A stretch of 64,000 nucleotides of DNA from Microvirga sp. TS319. Lineage in GTDB: Bacteria > Pseudomonadota > Alphaproteobacteria > Rhizobiales > Beijerinckiaceae. Below the pieces are notes generated by a model. That model made no database searches, had not been told where the DNA came from, and saw only the letters and a program-made list of their open reading frames with translations. The stretch lies in contig NZ_JBGGGT010000002.1 in the NCBI RefSeq assembly GCF_041276405.1, positions 2,207,001-2,271,000 on the forward strand, in the 5' to 3' direction. Positions within the stretch are counted from its first letter, which is position 1. Each line of letters begins with the position of its first letter. The translations under genes and the position numbers were made by a program. Positions 45,944 through 54,139 of the stretch are shown one piece after another.

Positions 45944-46054
45944 GGACAGAAGCTCCCTGTATAACCGGGTTGCTCTTTACGACCGCCAAGCTCCCATGTC
46001 CATGCGGACCCGGAAACTTGCCCAGGAATACATCGTCTTCCGACCGTCGGAAAC

Positions 46055-46160
46055 CTAGCGCATCGGACATGAAATCGAGCCCGCATCCGATGCAGCGGGT
46101 TTATATTTTTGAGCATCTTTCTCCGCAAAACCGGTGCCCACTTTTGCGTTCGATGCTCTA
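46055..46160. repeat. Dispersed foldback repeat, copy 8
   Basis: Starts AGCGCATCGGACATGAAATC and ends CTTTTGCGTTCGATGCTCTA. The last three bases (CTA) are the TAG stop codon of the aminotransferase gene on the minus strand. The halves are complementary (GCATCGGAC...; ...GCATCCGATGC). Confidence 0.85.
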
Positions 46161-47378
46161 ACCCCGGCGTGCCATCGGGACCACGTTGTGCAGGATCTGG
46201 TCCGCGTTGTCGAAGAACTTGCGGATGTTGCGGGCCGCCTGACGGATGCGCTGCTCGTTCTCCACGATGGCGATCCGGACGTAATCGTCGCCGTGCTCGC
46301 CGAACCCGATACCCGGCGCGACGGCCACATCGGCCTTTTCCACCAACAGCTTGGAGAATTCGAGGCTCCCCATGCCGCGGAACTTCTCCGGGATCTCCAC
46401 CCACGCGAACATGGAGGCGCTGGGGGCCGGAACGGGCCAGCCCGCCTTGCCGAAGGAATCGACCAGGACGTCGCGGCGCTTCTTGTAGGTGGCGCGCATC
46501 TCCCGGATGCAGTCCTCGGGACCGTTGAGCGCCGCCGTCGCCGCCACCTGAACCGGCGTGAAGGCGCCGTAATCGAGATAGGATTTCACCCGGGCGAGCG
46601 CGGCGAGAAGGCGCTCGTTGCCCACGGCGAAGCCCATGCGCCAGCCCGCCATGGAGAAGGTCTTCGACATGGAGGTGAATTCCACGGCCACGTCGATTGC
46701 TCCGGGAACCTGCAGGATCGACGGGGGCGGGTCGTTCTCGTCGAAATAGACCTCCGAGTAGGCGAGGTCCGAGAGCAGGATCAGCTCGTGCTTCTTGGCG
46801 AAGGCCACGAGATCCCGGTAGAAATCGAGGGAGGCGACATAGGCCGTCGGGTTCGACGGGTAGCAGACCACGAGCGCCACGGGCTTCGGGATCGAGTGCA
46901 TCACGGCGCGCTCGGCCGCCACGAAGAAGTCCGGCGTGGGCTCGGCCGGCACGGAGCGGATCACGCCGCCCGCCATGAGGAACCCGAAGGCATGGATCGG
47001 ATAGCTCGGATTGGGCACCAGGATCACGTCGCCCGGTTCCGTGATGGCCTGCGCCATGTTGGCGAAGCCTTCCTTCGAGCCCAGGGTCGCCACCACCTGC
47101 GTGTCGGGGTTGAGCTTCACGCCGAAGCGGCGCTCGTAATAGCCGGCCTGCGCGCGGCGCAGGCCCGAGATGCCCTTGGAGGCCGAGTAGCGGTCCGTGC
47201 GCGGCTTGCCGACCGTCTCCACCAGCTTGTCGATGACGTGCTGCGGCGCCGGCAGGTCGGGATTGCCCATGCCCAGATCGATGATGTCGGCTCCGTTGGC
47301 GCGGGCGGCGGCCTTGATGCGGTTGACCTGCTCGAAGACATAAGGTGGGAGGCGCTTGATGCGGTAGAAGTTCGACAT
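46158..47378 (-). CDS. Class I PLP aminotransferase (AlaC/LL-DAP-AT-like)
   Basis: 406 residues. Fold-type I aminotransferase: YVFEQVNRIKAAARANGADI, IDLGMGNPDLPAPQHV, TLGSKEGFANMAQAI, VPNPSYPIHAFGFLMAGG, VVCYPSNPTAYVASLDF and the PLP lysine in TSMSKTFSMAGWRMGF. Relatives next to hom in this order are annotated as LL-diaminopimelate aminotransferase or glutamate-pyruvate aminotransferase AlaC; the sequence alone does not settle which. First gene of the hom-glpX-recJ group, consistent with Asp-family amino-acid metabolism. Confidence 0.92.
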   Translation of the reverse strand: MSNFYRIKRLPPYVFEQVNRIKAAARANGADIIDLGMGNPDLPAPQHVIDKLVETVGKPRTDRYSASKGISGLRRAQAGYYERRFGVKLNPDTQVVATLGSKEGFANMAQAITEPGDVILVPNPSYPIHAFGFLMAGGVIRSVPAEPTPDFFVAAERAVMHSIPKPVALVVCYPSNPTAYVASLDFYRDLVAFAKKHELILLSDLAYSEVYFDENDPPPSILQVPGAIDVAVEFTSMSKTFSMAGWRMGFAVGNERLLAALARVKSYLDYGAFTPVQVAATAALNGPEDCIREMRATYKKRRDVLVDSFGKAGWPVPAPSASMFAWVEIPEKFRGMGSLEFSKLLVEKADVAVAPGIGFGEHGDDYVRIAIVENEQRIRQAARNIRKFFDNADQILHNVVPMARRG

Positions 47379-47419
47379 GGTTCGTCCTCGAGCGGAATCG
47401 GATCGCTCCGGTATAATTG

Positions 47420-47833
47420 TCAGCGAGTGGTATTGGAATTCGTCTTGCGGGCAGGTTTCTGCGGCGTGTTGACCGGCAGCGTGACCGGCTCGGGCGGGGG
47501 CGTTCCCCCGAGGCGGGCCGCCTCGGTCCCGGCCGCCTCGTTGCGGGCGCGCAGGGCGTCGAGCTCCGCCTCCGCGGCCTTCACCTCGGCGGCCGAGCGG
47601 GCGGGAGTGGGCCGTCCCTCCTCGGCCCTGCCGATGGGCATGTAGTCCAGGCTGCCCGGCCGCGACCGGGCGACGAAATCCGGCGTCGGCGCGGTCTTGG
47701 GTCCCGCCCCCACCGCAGCGGCGACATCCCGCACGGGATTGGAACCACCTGCACAGGCCGTGACGTTAGCAGCAACCAGCAGCGCCAGCAGAAGGGCCGG
47801 CGGGCGGGAAACCGTAGGAAACTGGATACGCAT
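47420..47833 (-). CDS. Small lipoprotein, unknown function
   Basis: 137 residues from ATG 47833. The signal peptide ends in a lipobox (ALLVAANVTACAGG; Cys about residue 27), giving a lipid-anchored protein. The mature part is Ala/Pro/Thr-rich with a predicted coiled coil (EVKAAEAELDALRARNEAAG). The frame continues open far upstream, antisense to phaC, but only the part from 47833 has gene-like features. Divergent from phaC. Confidence 0.82.
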   Translation of the reverse strand: MRIQFPTVSRPPALLLALLVAANVTACAGGSNPVRDVAAAVGAGPKTAPTPDFVARSRPGSLDYMPIGRAEEGRPTPARSAAEVKAAEAELDALRARNEAAGTEAARLGGTPPPEPVTLPVNTPQKPARKTNSNTTR

Positions 47834-47935
47834 TGTCGGTAACCTAAGAGATGACTGCACAGGATGGGGCTGAAACGCTAAGATGCTCGAATTGCGCCCC
47901 CTGGGCAATGGCGCGAGATAAAGGGAGATCGCCTT

Positions 47936-49741
47936 ATGGACAAGCCATACGGTGAAGAGAAGGCCCGATCCTCGGGCCCGGACTTCGAGGAGCTCTCCCG
48001 CAACATGGCTCGCTTCCTCGAAGGAGCCACGAAGGCGACGGCCGCTTACCTGAAGCCGCTGGAGGAGCGCGGCTTCACGCCCGAAATCGCGAGCGACGCC
48101 TCGGACGCGATCAAGGCCCTGGGTCATGTCGCGGAATCCTGGATGAGCGACCCGCAGAAATCCTTCGAGGCGCAAGCCCGCCTCAGCTCCCAGTTCCTCC
48201 ATCTCTGGGCCTCGACGCTCAAGAGGGCTCAGGGCGAGCCGGTGTCCCCGATCGCGGAGCCGGAACCGAAGGACAGCCGGTTCAGCGATCCGGAATGGAC
48301 GGACAATCCGGTCTTCGACTTCCTCAAGCAGGCCTATCTGATTTCCTCCCGATGGGCGGAGGACATGGTCGAGGAGGCGGAAGGCCTCGACGAGCGCACC
48401 CGCCACAAGGCGCAGTTCTACCTCAGGCAGATTTCGAGCGCCCTTTCCCCGTCGAACTTCCTGCTGACGAATCCGGAACTCATCCGCGAGACGATCAAGG
48501 AGAACGGCGCGAATCTGGCCCGCGGCATGGCGATGCTGGCGGAGGACATCCAGACCGGAGGCGGCGAACTCAAGATCCGCCAGACGGACCCCAGCAATTT
48601 CAAGATCGGCGAAAATATCGCGACGACCCCGGGCAAGGTGATCTTCCGCAACGACCTGATCGAGCTGATCCAATACACCCCGACGACCGAACGGGTGCTC
48701 AAGCGCCCGCTTCTGATCGTGCCGCCCTGGATCAACAAATACTACATCCTCGACCTCAACCCCGAGAAAAGCTTCATCCGCTGGGCGGTCGCGCAGGGGC
48801 TCACCGTGTTCTGCATCTCCTGGGTCAATCCCCAGGAGCAGCATTCCGAGAAGGGCTTCGAGCATTACATGCGCGAGGGTATCTTCGCGGCCCTCGATGC
48901 CGTCGAGCAGGCGACCGGCGAAAAGAAGGTGACGGCCATCGGCTATTGCGTCGGCGGCACCCTGCTCGCCGTCACCATGGCCTACATGGCGGCCAAGCGC
49001 GACAAGCGGATCGACAGCGCCACATTCTTCACCGCGCAGGTGGACTTCACGCATGCCGGCGACCTGAAGGTCTTCGCCGACGAGGAGCAGATCCGCTCCG
49101 TCGAGGCGCAGATGAAGAAGCGCGGCTATCTCGAAGGCTCGCACATGGCCAATGCCTTCAACATGCTGCGGCCGACCGACCTGATCTGGTCGAACGTCGT
49201 GAACGTCTACATGAAAGGCCGGGCCCCCACCGCCTTCGACCTGCTCTACTGGAACTCCGATTCGACGCGCATGCCGGCGGCGAACCACGCCTTCTACCTG
49301 CGCAACTGCTATCTCGAGAACAAGCTCGCGAAAGGCGAGATGGAGCTTGCCGGCGTGCGGCTCGACCTGAAGAAGATCAAGGTGCCGATCTTCAATCTCG
49401 CCGCGAAGGAAGATCACATCGCCCCTGCCCGATCCGTGTTCCTGGGCTCGAGGTCCTTCGGCGGGCCGGTCGATTTCGTGATGGCCGGATCGGGCCATAT
49501 CGCGGGTGTCGTAAACGCCCCCTACAAGCAGAAATACCAGTTCTGGACGGGAGGCCCGGTCGAGGGCGAGTTGGAGGACTGGGTCGCGGCCGCCGAAGAA
49601 ACGCCGGGCTCCTGGTGGCCCTACTGGTTCGCGTGGATCGAGAAGCAGGCTCCCAGGACAGTCCCGGCGCGCGAGCCGGGCGCCGGCAAGCTGGAGCCGC
49701 TCTGCGATGCGCCGGGCACCTATGTCCTGGCCAGGGCTTGA
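47936..49741 (+). CDS. phaC: Class I poly(3-hydroxyalkanoate) synthase
   Basis: 601 residues. Polymerises short-chain hydroxyacyl-CoA into PHA granules. It has an N-terminal domain, then the alpha/beta-hydrolase core with the lipase-box-like AIGYCVGGTLLAVTMAYM nucleophile (Cys338), Asp493 in AAKEDHIAPARS and His521 in GSGHIAGVVN. Also diagnostic are PPWINKYYILDLNPEKSFIR and QGLTVFCISWVNPQ. ATG 47936 has GGGAGA about 7 bases upstream. No phaA/B or phasin gene is adjacent. Confidence 0.97.
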   Translation: MDKPYGEEKARSSGPDFEELSRNMARFLEGATKATAAYLKPLEERGFTPEIASDASDAIKALGHVAESWMSDPQKSFEAQARLSSQFLHLWASTLKRAQGEPVSPIAEPEPKDSRFSDPEWTDNPVFDFLKQAYLISSRWAEDMVEEAEGLDERTRHKAQFYLRQISSALSPSNFLLTNPELIRETIKENGANLARGMAMLAEDIQTGGGELKIRQTDPSNFKIGENIATTPGKVIFRNDLIELIQYTPTTERVLKRPLLIVPPWINKYYILDLNPEKSFIRWAVAQGLTVFCISWVNPQEQHSEKGFEHYMREGIFAALDAVEQATGEKKVTAIGYCVGGTLLAVTMAYMAAKRDKRIDSATFFTAQVDFTHAGDLKVFADEEQIRSVEAQMKKRGYLEGSHMANAFNMLRPTDLIWSNVVNVYMKGRAPTAFDLLYWNSDSTRMPAANHAFYLRNCYLENKLAKGEMELAGVRLDLKKIKVPIFNLAAKEDHIAPARSVFLGSRSFGGPVDFVMAGSGHIAGVVNAPYKQKYQFWTGGPVEGELEDWVAAAEETPGSWWPYWFAWIEKQAPRTVPAREPGAGKLEPLCDAPGTYVLARA

Positions 49742-49760
49742 GACAGGAGCCTTCCCGGCC

Positions 49761-49877
49761 AAGCGCATCGTGCGAAAAGTGGGAACCGGTTTTTCGCAAG
49801 AACGATACGCTCTTTCCAGGAAGGGAGCATCGAATTGATCCCAACAGTGCAAATCCACTTTTCACGTCCGATGCTCT
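49761..49877. repeat. Dispersed foldback repeat, copy 9
   Basis: AGCGCATCGTGCGAAAAGTG, GGGAACCGGTTTTTCGC, AACGATACGCTC, GGGAGCATCGAATTGATCCC and CACGTCCGATGCTC in succession, 20 bp after the phaC stop. Confidence 0.85.
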
Positions 49878-49893
49878 CCCCAAGCACCGAACG

Positions 49894-49923
49894 AAAAAGG
49901 CCGGCGATGACGCCGGCCTTTTT
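49894..49923. terminator. Bidirectional Rho-independent terminator
   Basis: AAAAAGGCCGGCG and CGCCGGCCTTTTT (13-bp perfect arms) around ATGA. Serves phaC on the plus strand and the converging porin gene on the minus strand. Confidence 0.9.
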
Positions 49924-49942
49924 AATGTGAACCTTCCGGCTC

Positions 49943-51256
49943 TCAGTACTTGCGCACGATCGGGGCCGGGATGGCCACCTTCGCATCGTCCCAGCGGTAT
50001 CGCACAGCCGCCGAAATGATATCGACGCTCGAATCCACGTCGGCCACGAAGGGCAGGCCGGGGCGGAAGTCCTGATGGCCCTCGACGATGCGGATATCCG
50101 TGTCCTTCGTGAAGATGTGGGTATAGGCGAGGTCGAAGGAGAGCTTGTCGCTCCACTGGTAGCCCACGCCGATCGAGGCCCAGATCCGGTCGTTGTCGGG
50201 CAGACGGGTGGAGCGGATCTTCGTGTCGATCGGCGAGTCCTCATAGGCGACACCGGCCCGGAGGGTCCATTGCGGATCCACCCTGTACTCCAGGCCGAGC
50301 GAATAGAAATAGCCGTCCTTGTAGTTGAGCGGGAGCGCCTGAACGGGCGCTCCGGTCGCGGCGCTCGTGACGATCGGCGTCTTGAGAATGCTCCAGTTCG
50401 TCCACTCGAAGCCGAGATGGACCGTCATGTTCGGGGTGATCACCTGCGAGAGGCCGAGGGTGAGCTGATCCGGGGTCTTCAGGGTCGCGTTGATCGGGGT
50501 GCGAACGGCAACCGGGGCGACGACGCCTGCGGGAAGCGTGAAGGATCCTTCGAGGTCGTGCTCGACGGACGAGCGATAGCCGAGACCGATCGTCGTTCCG
50601 ATGAAGGGAGTGAGCGTCACGCCGGCCGTGAAGCCGACGCCGAAATCGTCACCCTCCAGAACACCGCTCGGCTGACCGGGGCTGACACCTACGGCGCTCT
50701 TCAATCGGATGTCGAAATACTGGAACGTCGGGCCCGCGGCGACGGACAGCCAATCGGTCACCTTCACGCCGACGACCGGGTTGACGTTCACGGAGAAGAT
50801 CCGGGATGAGCGGGAATAGACCTGACCGGCCCAGTTCTCCCGGGGGTCCGTGACGAGACCATAGGGAGCCGTGGTGGAAAGACCGATCCAGAGGCTGTCG
50901 TTGACCTGGTAGGAGCTGAAGCCGGTCGGCACGATCGCATCCTGGCCGATATCGCCGGAAGCGCCGAAAAATGCGGTCGGCGTCTGCGTGGGATCGGGCT
51001 TGATGTCGACGCGCGGAAGGATCAGCGACAGATGCCATTCGTTGTTCCAGCCCGGCGACATCGTGATGACGGCGGGGTTCCAGAACATCGACGAGAGATA
51101 GCCCGAGCCCGAGGCCGCGCCGGCGAACGAAAAGCCCTGCGCGGTGGCGCTCTGCTCACGCAGCCCGAAGGCGCCGGCCTGGGCTCCGCCCTGCGCGGCG
51201 ATGAGGGCTGCGAAGGAGACTGCGGCGAGGGACAAAGAACGGTTGAAACGGCTCAT
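49943..51256 (-). CDS. OmpP1/FadL-family outer-membrane porin
   Basis: About 437 residues from ATG 51256. A signal peptide (SLAAVSFAALIAAQGGAQAG) is followed by the FadL N-terminal signature (AFGLREQSATAQGFSFAGAA, then SMFWNPAVITMSPG). A long alternating beta-barrel follows and ends in Tyr. The family takes up long-chain fatty acids or other hydrophobic compounds. Its closeness to phaC is suggestive but the genes converge. The upstream 383 bp (51257-51639) show no gene. Confidence 0.9.
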   Translation of the reverse strand: MSRFNRSLSLAAVSFAALIAAQGGAQAGAFGLREQSATAQGFSFAGAASGSGYLSSMFWNPAVITMSPGWNNEWHLSLILPRVDIKPDPTQTPTAFFGASGDIGQDAIVPTGFSSYQVNDSLWIGLSTTAPYGLVTDPRENWAGQVYSRSSRIFSVNVNPVVGVKVTDWLSVAAGPTFQYFDIRLKSAVGVSPGQPSGVLEGDDFGVGFTAGVTLTPFIGTTIGLGYRSSVEHDLEGSFTLPAGVVAPVAVRTPINATLKTPDQLTLGLSQVITPNMTVHLGFEWTNWSILKTPIVTSAATGAPVQALPLNYKDGYFYSLGLEYRVDPQWTLRAGVAYEDSPIDTKIRSTRLPDNDRIWASIGVGYQWSDKLSFDLAYTHIFTKDTDIRIVEGHQDFRPGLPFVADVDSSVDIISAAVRYRWDDAKVAIPAPIVRKY

Positions 51257-51639
51257 GGAGGTTTCCTGCCCTTTTCTGTTTTGTTGCGGGAATCCCGCTT
51301 GAACGGCCACTGTGCCATGCTCAATTTTCGCCGCAATCTCCAGGCCAGCTTTCGCTCGGGCCTCCGTATAGACCGAATACTGAAGCCCGTTTCTGCGAAT
51401 TACATGAGAATTCGAAAGAACAACCGGCATGAATACGATACGTTACGGTCCCATCCTAGGCAAACAAGCGTATTGATGGATGCGAAATGCACTTGCGGCG
51501 CGCCGACGTGGCCGGGGGAAATCTCACGCTTTCTCCATGCTCGTGGCAAAACAGCAACATATTTGTGCCGGGAACATGCATTGTAGGCGGGCGTGAATGC
51601 GCCACATTGGAATTGGCCCGTTATGGATAGGAGCACTTG

Positions 51640-52524
51640 ATGAAACTGGTGAGATTTGGAGAAGCCGGACACGAGAAGCCGGGAATCGTCGATGCCCGAG
51701 GACAGATCCGAGATCTCTCCGGGACGATCCCCGACATCACCGGCGCGACCCTGTCGGCGGAGAGCCTGTCGCGGATTCGCGCCATCGACCCCGACACACT
51801 CCCCCTCGCCCCGGACGGACAGCGCATCGGCGCCTGCGTCGGGCAGGTGGGCAACTTCATCGCCATCGGGTTGAACTACGCCGACCACGCCGCGGAAACG
51901 GGTGCCGCCATCCCGGCGGAGCCGATCATCTTCAACAAGGCGCCGTCCTGCATCGTCGGCCCGAACGACGATACGATCCTGCCCCGCAAGTCCGAGAAGA
52001 CCGACTGGGAGGTCGAGCTCGCCATCGTCATCGGCGAGCGCGCGTCCTATGTCGGGGCGAACGAGGCGCTCGACTTCGTGGCGGGCTACTGCATCTGCAA
52101 CGACGTCTCGGAGCGTGAATACCAGATCGAGCGCGGCGGCACATGGACCAAGGGCAAGGGCTGCCCCACCTTCGGACCCCTCGGTCCCTGGCTCGTGACC
52201 AAGGACGAAGTCCCGGCTCCGCAGAACCTTTCCATGTGGCTCGACGTGAACGGCGAGCGCATGCAGACCGGCTCTACAAAGACCATGATCTTCAACGTAG
52301 CGCAGATCGTGTCCTACGTTTCGCACTTCATGATCCTCGAACCCGGCGACGTGATCACCACGGGAACGCCGCCCGGCGTCGGAATGGGCATGAAGCCGCA
52401 GCGCTTTCTCAAGGCGGGAGACGTCGTGAGCCTGGGCATCGAGGGCCTCGGCGAGCAGCGCCAGCGCGTCGTCGCCTTCGAGGGAAGCGCGCTGGATACC
52501 AGCAAGCACCATAAAGGCCATTGA
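51640..52524 (+). CDS. Fumarylacetoacetate hydrolase-family protein
   Basis: 294 residues from ATG 51640 (AGGAG 6-7 bases upstream). FAH fold: GLNYADHAAETGAAIPAEP, WEVELAIVIGERAS (metal-binding E-x-E), CICNDVSEREYQIERGGTWT, KGCPTFGPLGPWLVTKDE, TKTMIFNVAQIVSYVS and GDVITTGTPPGVGMG. Relatives are annotated as ureidoglycolate lyase, 2-keto-hydratase or acylpyruvase; substrate is not determinable here. Monocistronic. Confidence 0.92.
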   Translation: MKLVRFGEAGHEKPGIVDARGQIRDLSGTIPDITGATLSAESLSRIRAIDPDTLPLAPDGQRIGACVGQVGNFIAIGLNYADHAAETGAAIPAEPIIFNKAPSCIVGPNDDTILPRKSEKTDWEVELAIVIGERASYVGANEALDFVAGYCICNDVSEREYQIERGGTWTKGKGCPTFGPLGPWLVTKDEVPAPQNLSMWLDVNGERMQTGSTKTMIFNVAQIVSYVSHFMILEPGDVITTGTPPGVGMGMKPQRFLKAGDVVSLGIEGLGEQRQRVVAFEGSALDTSKHHKGH

Positions 52525-52680
52525 TTCAGCCCCGGTCGGGCTGATGTCTCACGCCCCTCTCGTCATGGCCGTGCGCGTCACGGCCATCCACGTCTTCATG
52601 AACCGCCGCCGGTCAAAGACGTGGATGCCCGGCTCAAGGCCCGGCACGACGGCGGAGGTGGTCATAACACGCATTTCGGC

Positions 52681-52715
52681 ATGGCCGCCCCCGGACTCGA
52701 TCCGGGGGCGGCCAT
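52681..52715. repeat. Perfect 15-bp-arm palindrome
   Basis: ATGGCCGCCCCCGGA - CTCGA - TCCGGGGGCGGCCAT. It lies within a C/G-rich intergenic patch (52555-52715) that also has ATGGCCGTGCGCGTCACGGC and other GGCCATCC foldbacks, a repeat style common in Hyphomicrobiales. Confidence 0.85.
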
Positions 52716-52737
52716 CTGCGTCTTATGCTCCAGTTCC

Positions 52738-53706
52738 TCAGGTCAGCCCGAGCATGAGCTCGATATTCTGAACGGCGGCGCCCGACGCGCCCTTGCCGAG
52801 ATTGTCGAGGCGCGCGACGAGCACTGCGTGGTTGTAGCTGTCGTGCTTGAACACGAAGAGTTCCAGACGGTCCGTGTCGTTGAGCGCCTCGGGCTCGATC
52901 CGCTCGATCGTCCTGGCATTCGCAATCGTCGGCACCACGCTGACGAGGCCCTCTCCCGGGTAGCGCTCCATGAGCGCCGCCTCGAGATCCCCCGCCTTGG
53001 GCTTGCCCGGCAGCAGGTCGAGGTGGAGAGGAACGCTCACCAGCATGCCCTGGCGGAAATTGCCGACGGACGGGATGAAGATCGGTCGCCGGGTCAGGCC
53101 GGTATATGCCTGAAGCTCAGGCACGTGCTTATGCTCGAAACCGAGGCCGTAGAGCTCGAAGGCCGGGGCCGTGCCCGCCTCGTACGCCTCGATCATGGCG
53201 CGCCCGCCGCCGCTATAGCCACTGACCGCGTTCACGCTGATCGGGTAATCGGCCGGAATCAGGCCTGCATCGACGAGGGGCCGCAGGAGCGCAATGGCCC
53301 CTGTCGGGTAGCAGCCCGGGTTGGCGACGCGCTCCGCCGAGGCGACGGCATCCTTCTGCTCGGAGGTCAGCTCCGCAAAGCCGTAGACCCAGCCTGGCGC
53401 GACCCGGTGGGCCGTGCTGGCGTCGAGGATCTTCGGCTTCTTCCCGCTCAAGCCCTCCACGAGGGAAACCGTCTCCCGGGCCGCGTCGTCATGGAGGCAG
53501 AGCACGACGAGATCGACATCCGCCAGGATCTCGCGCTTGGCTTCCGGATCCTTACGGCGCGCAGACTCGATGCTCCTGATCGCCACGCCCGGGACGCCCT
53601 GCAGGCGCTCACGGATGCCGAGGCCGGTCGTGCCCGCCTCGCCGTCGATGAAGACCGTCTTCGCGCCCTGGCTGAGAGCGCTGGAATTGTGGGTCATGGT
53701 TGTCAT
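52738..53706 (-). CDS. argC: N-acetyl-gamma-glutamyl-phosphate reductase (type 2)
   Basis: About 322 residues from ATG 53706 (GTG 53721 also in frame). NADPH reduction of N-acetylglutamyl phosphate in arginine synthesis. [19 protein letters not shown] is the nucleotide-binding loop, [15 protein letters not shown] carries the catalytic cysteine, and [16 protein letters not shown] follows. The length fits the short (type 2) ArgC. In relatives argC follows rpsI directly; here more than 10 kb separates them, and a terminator lies just upstream, so argC must have its own promoter at about 53710-53780. Confidence 0.95.
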   Translation of the reverse strand: MTTMTHNSSALSQGAKTVFIDGEAGTTGLGIRERLQGVPGVAIRSIESARRKDPEAKREILADVDLVVLCLHDDAARETVSLVEGLSGKKPKILDASTAHRVAPGWVYGFAELTSEQKDAVASAERVANPGCYPTGAIALLRPLVDAGLIPADYPISVNAVSGYSGGGRAMIEAYEAGTAPAFELYGLGFEHKHVPELQAYTGLTRRPIFIPSVGNFRQGMLVSVPLHLDLLPGKPKAGDLEAALMERYPGEGLVSVVPTIANARTIERIEPEALNDTDRLELFVFKHDSYNHAVLVARLDNLGKGASGAAVQNIELMLGLT

Positions 53707-53780
53707 GTCGATCCGATCCACCTGTGGTCGCCAATCAGGCTAAAGCCAATAACGCCGAAAGAGTTCTGGAGAAATAAAAA

Positions 53781-53804
53781 AGCCGCGCGATGCATTGCGC
53801 GGCT
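53781..53804 (-). terminator. Rho-independent terminator upstream of argC
   Basis: AGCCGCGC and GCGCGGCT arms around an 8-base loop. Read leftward it is followed by a T-rich run (TTTTTATTT), so it stops transcription coming from the RTX locus before argC. Confidence 0.8.
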
Positions 53805-54025
53805 TGCGGTCAGGCCATTTAGACGGCCGTCATCGCACGCGCGCCGGGGCGGCGATCGATCGGCGTCGGATGATGGCAAGGCTCTGGTTCATCGGACATT
53901 TATGGCGAGGCGGGCGGCCTTTTGTCAACAAGCCTGACTGAGGAACAACCCCCTTCGGCCGGGTCTCACCTGAAGGATGTCCTCGAATTCCGGATTTGCG
54001 CCAAGCGAACCTCTTGTTCCGATCC

Positions 54026-54139
54026 GAGCGCATCGTGCGGAAAAGTGGCTCCGGTTTTCCGCTCAAACGATGCGCTCATCTAAGGAGGGAGCATCGAACG
54101 CAAAAGTGGGAACCGGTTTTTCGCAAGAACGATGAGCTA
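54026..54139. repeat. Dispersed foldback repeat, copy 10
   Basis: GAGCGCATCGTGCGGAAAAG, AACGATGCGCTCATC, GGGAGCATCGAACGCAAAAG, GTGGGAACCGGTTTTTCGC and AACGATGAGCTAG. The terminal CTA (54137-54139) is the TAG stop codon of the giant RTX gene. Confidence 0.85.

Noticed and set aside
46134..47645. 503-codon plus-strand open frame opposite the aminotransferase
   Set aside because: Antisense shadow of a clear PLP enzyme; composition typical of the opposite strand of GC-rich genes.
47834..49858. Extension of the lipoprotein frame antisense to phaC (would give over 800 codons)
   Set aside because: Only the part after the lipobox-bearing start at 47833 looks like protein; the rest is the complement of phaC.
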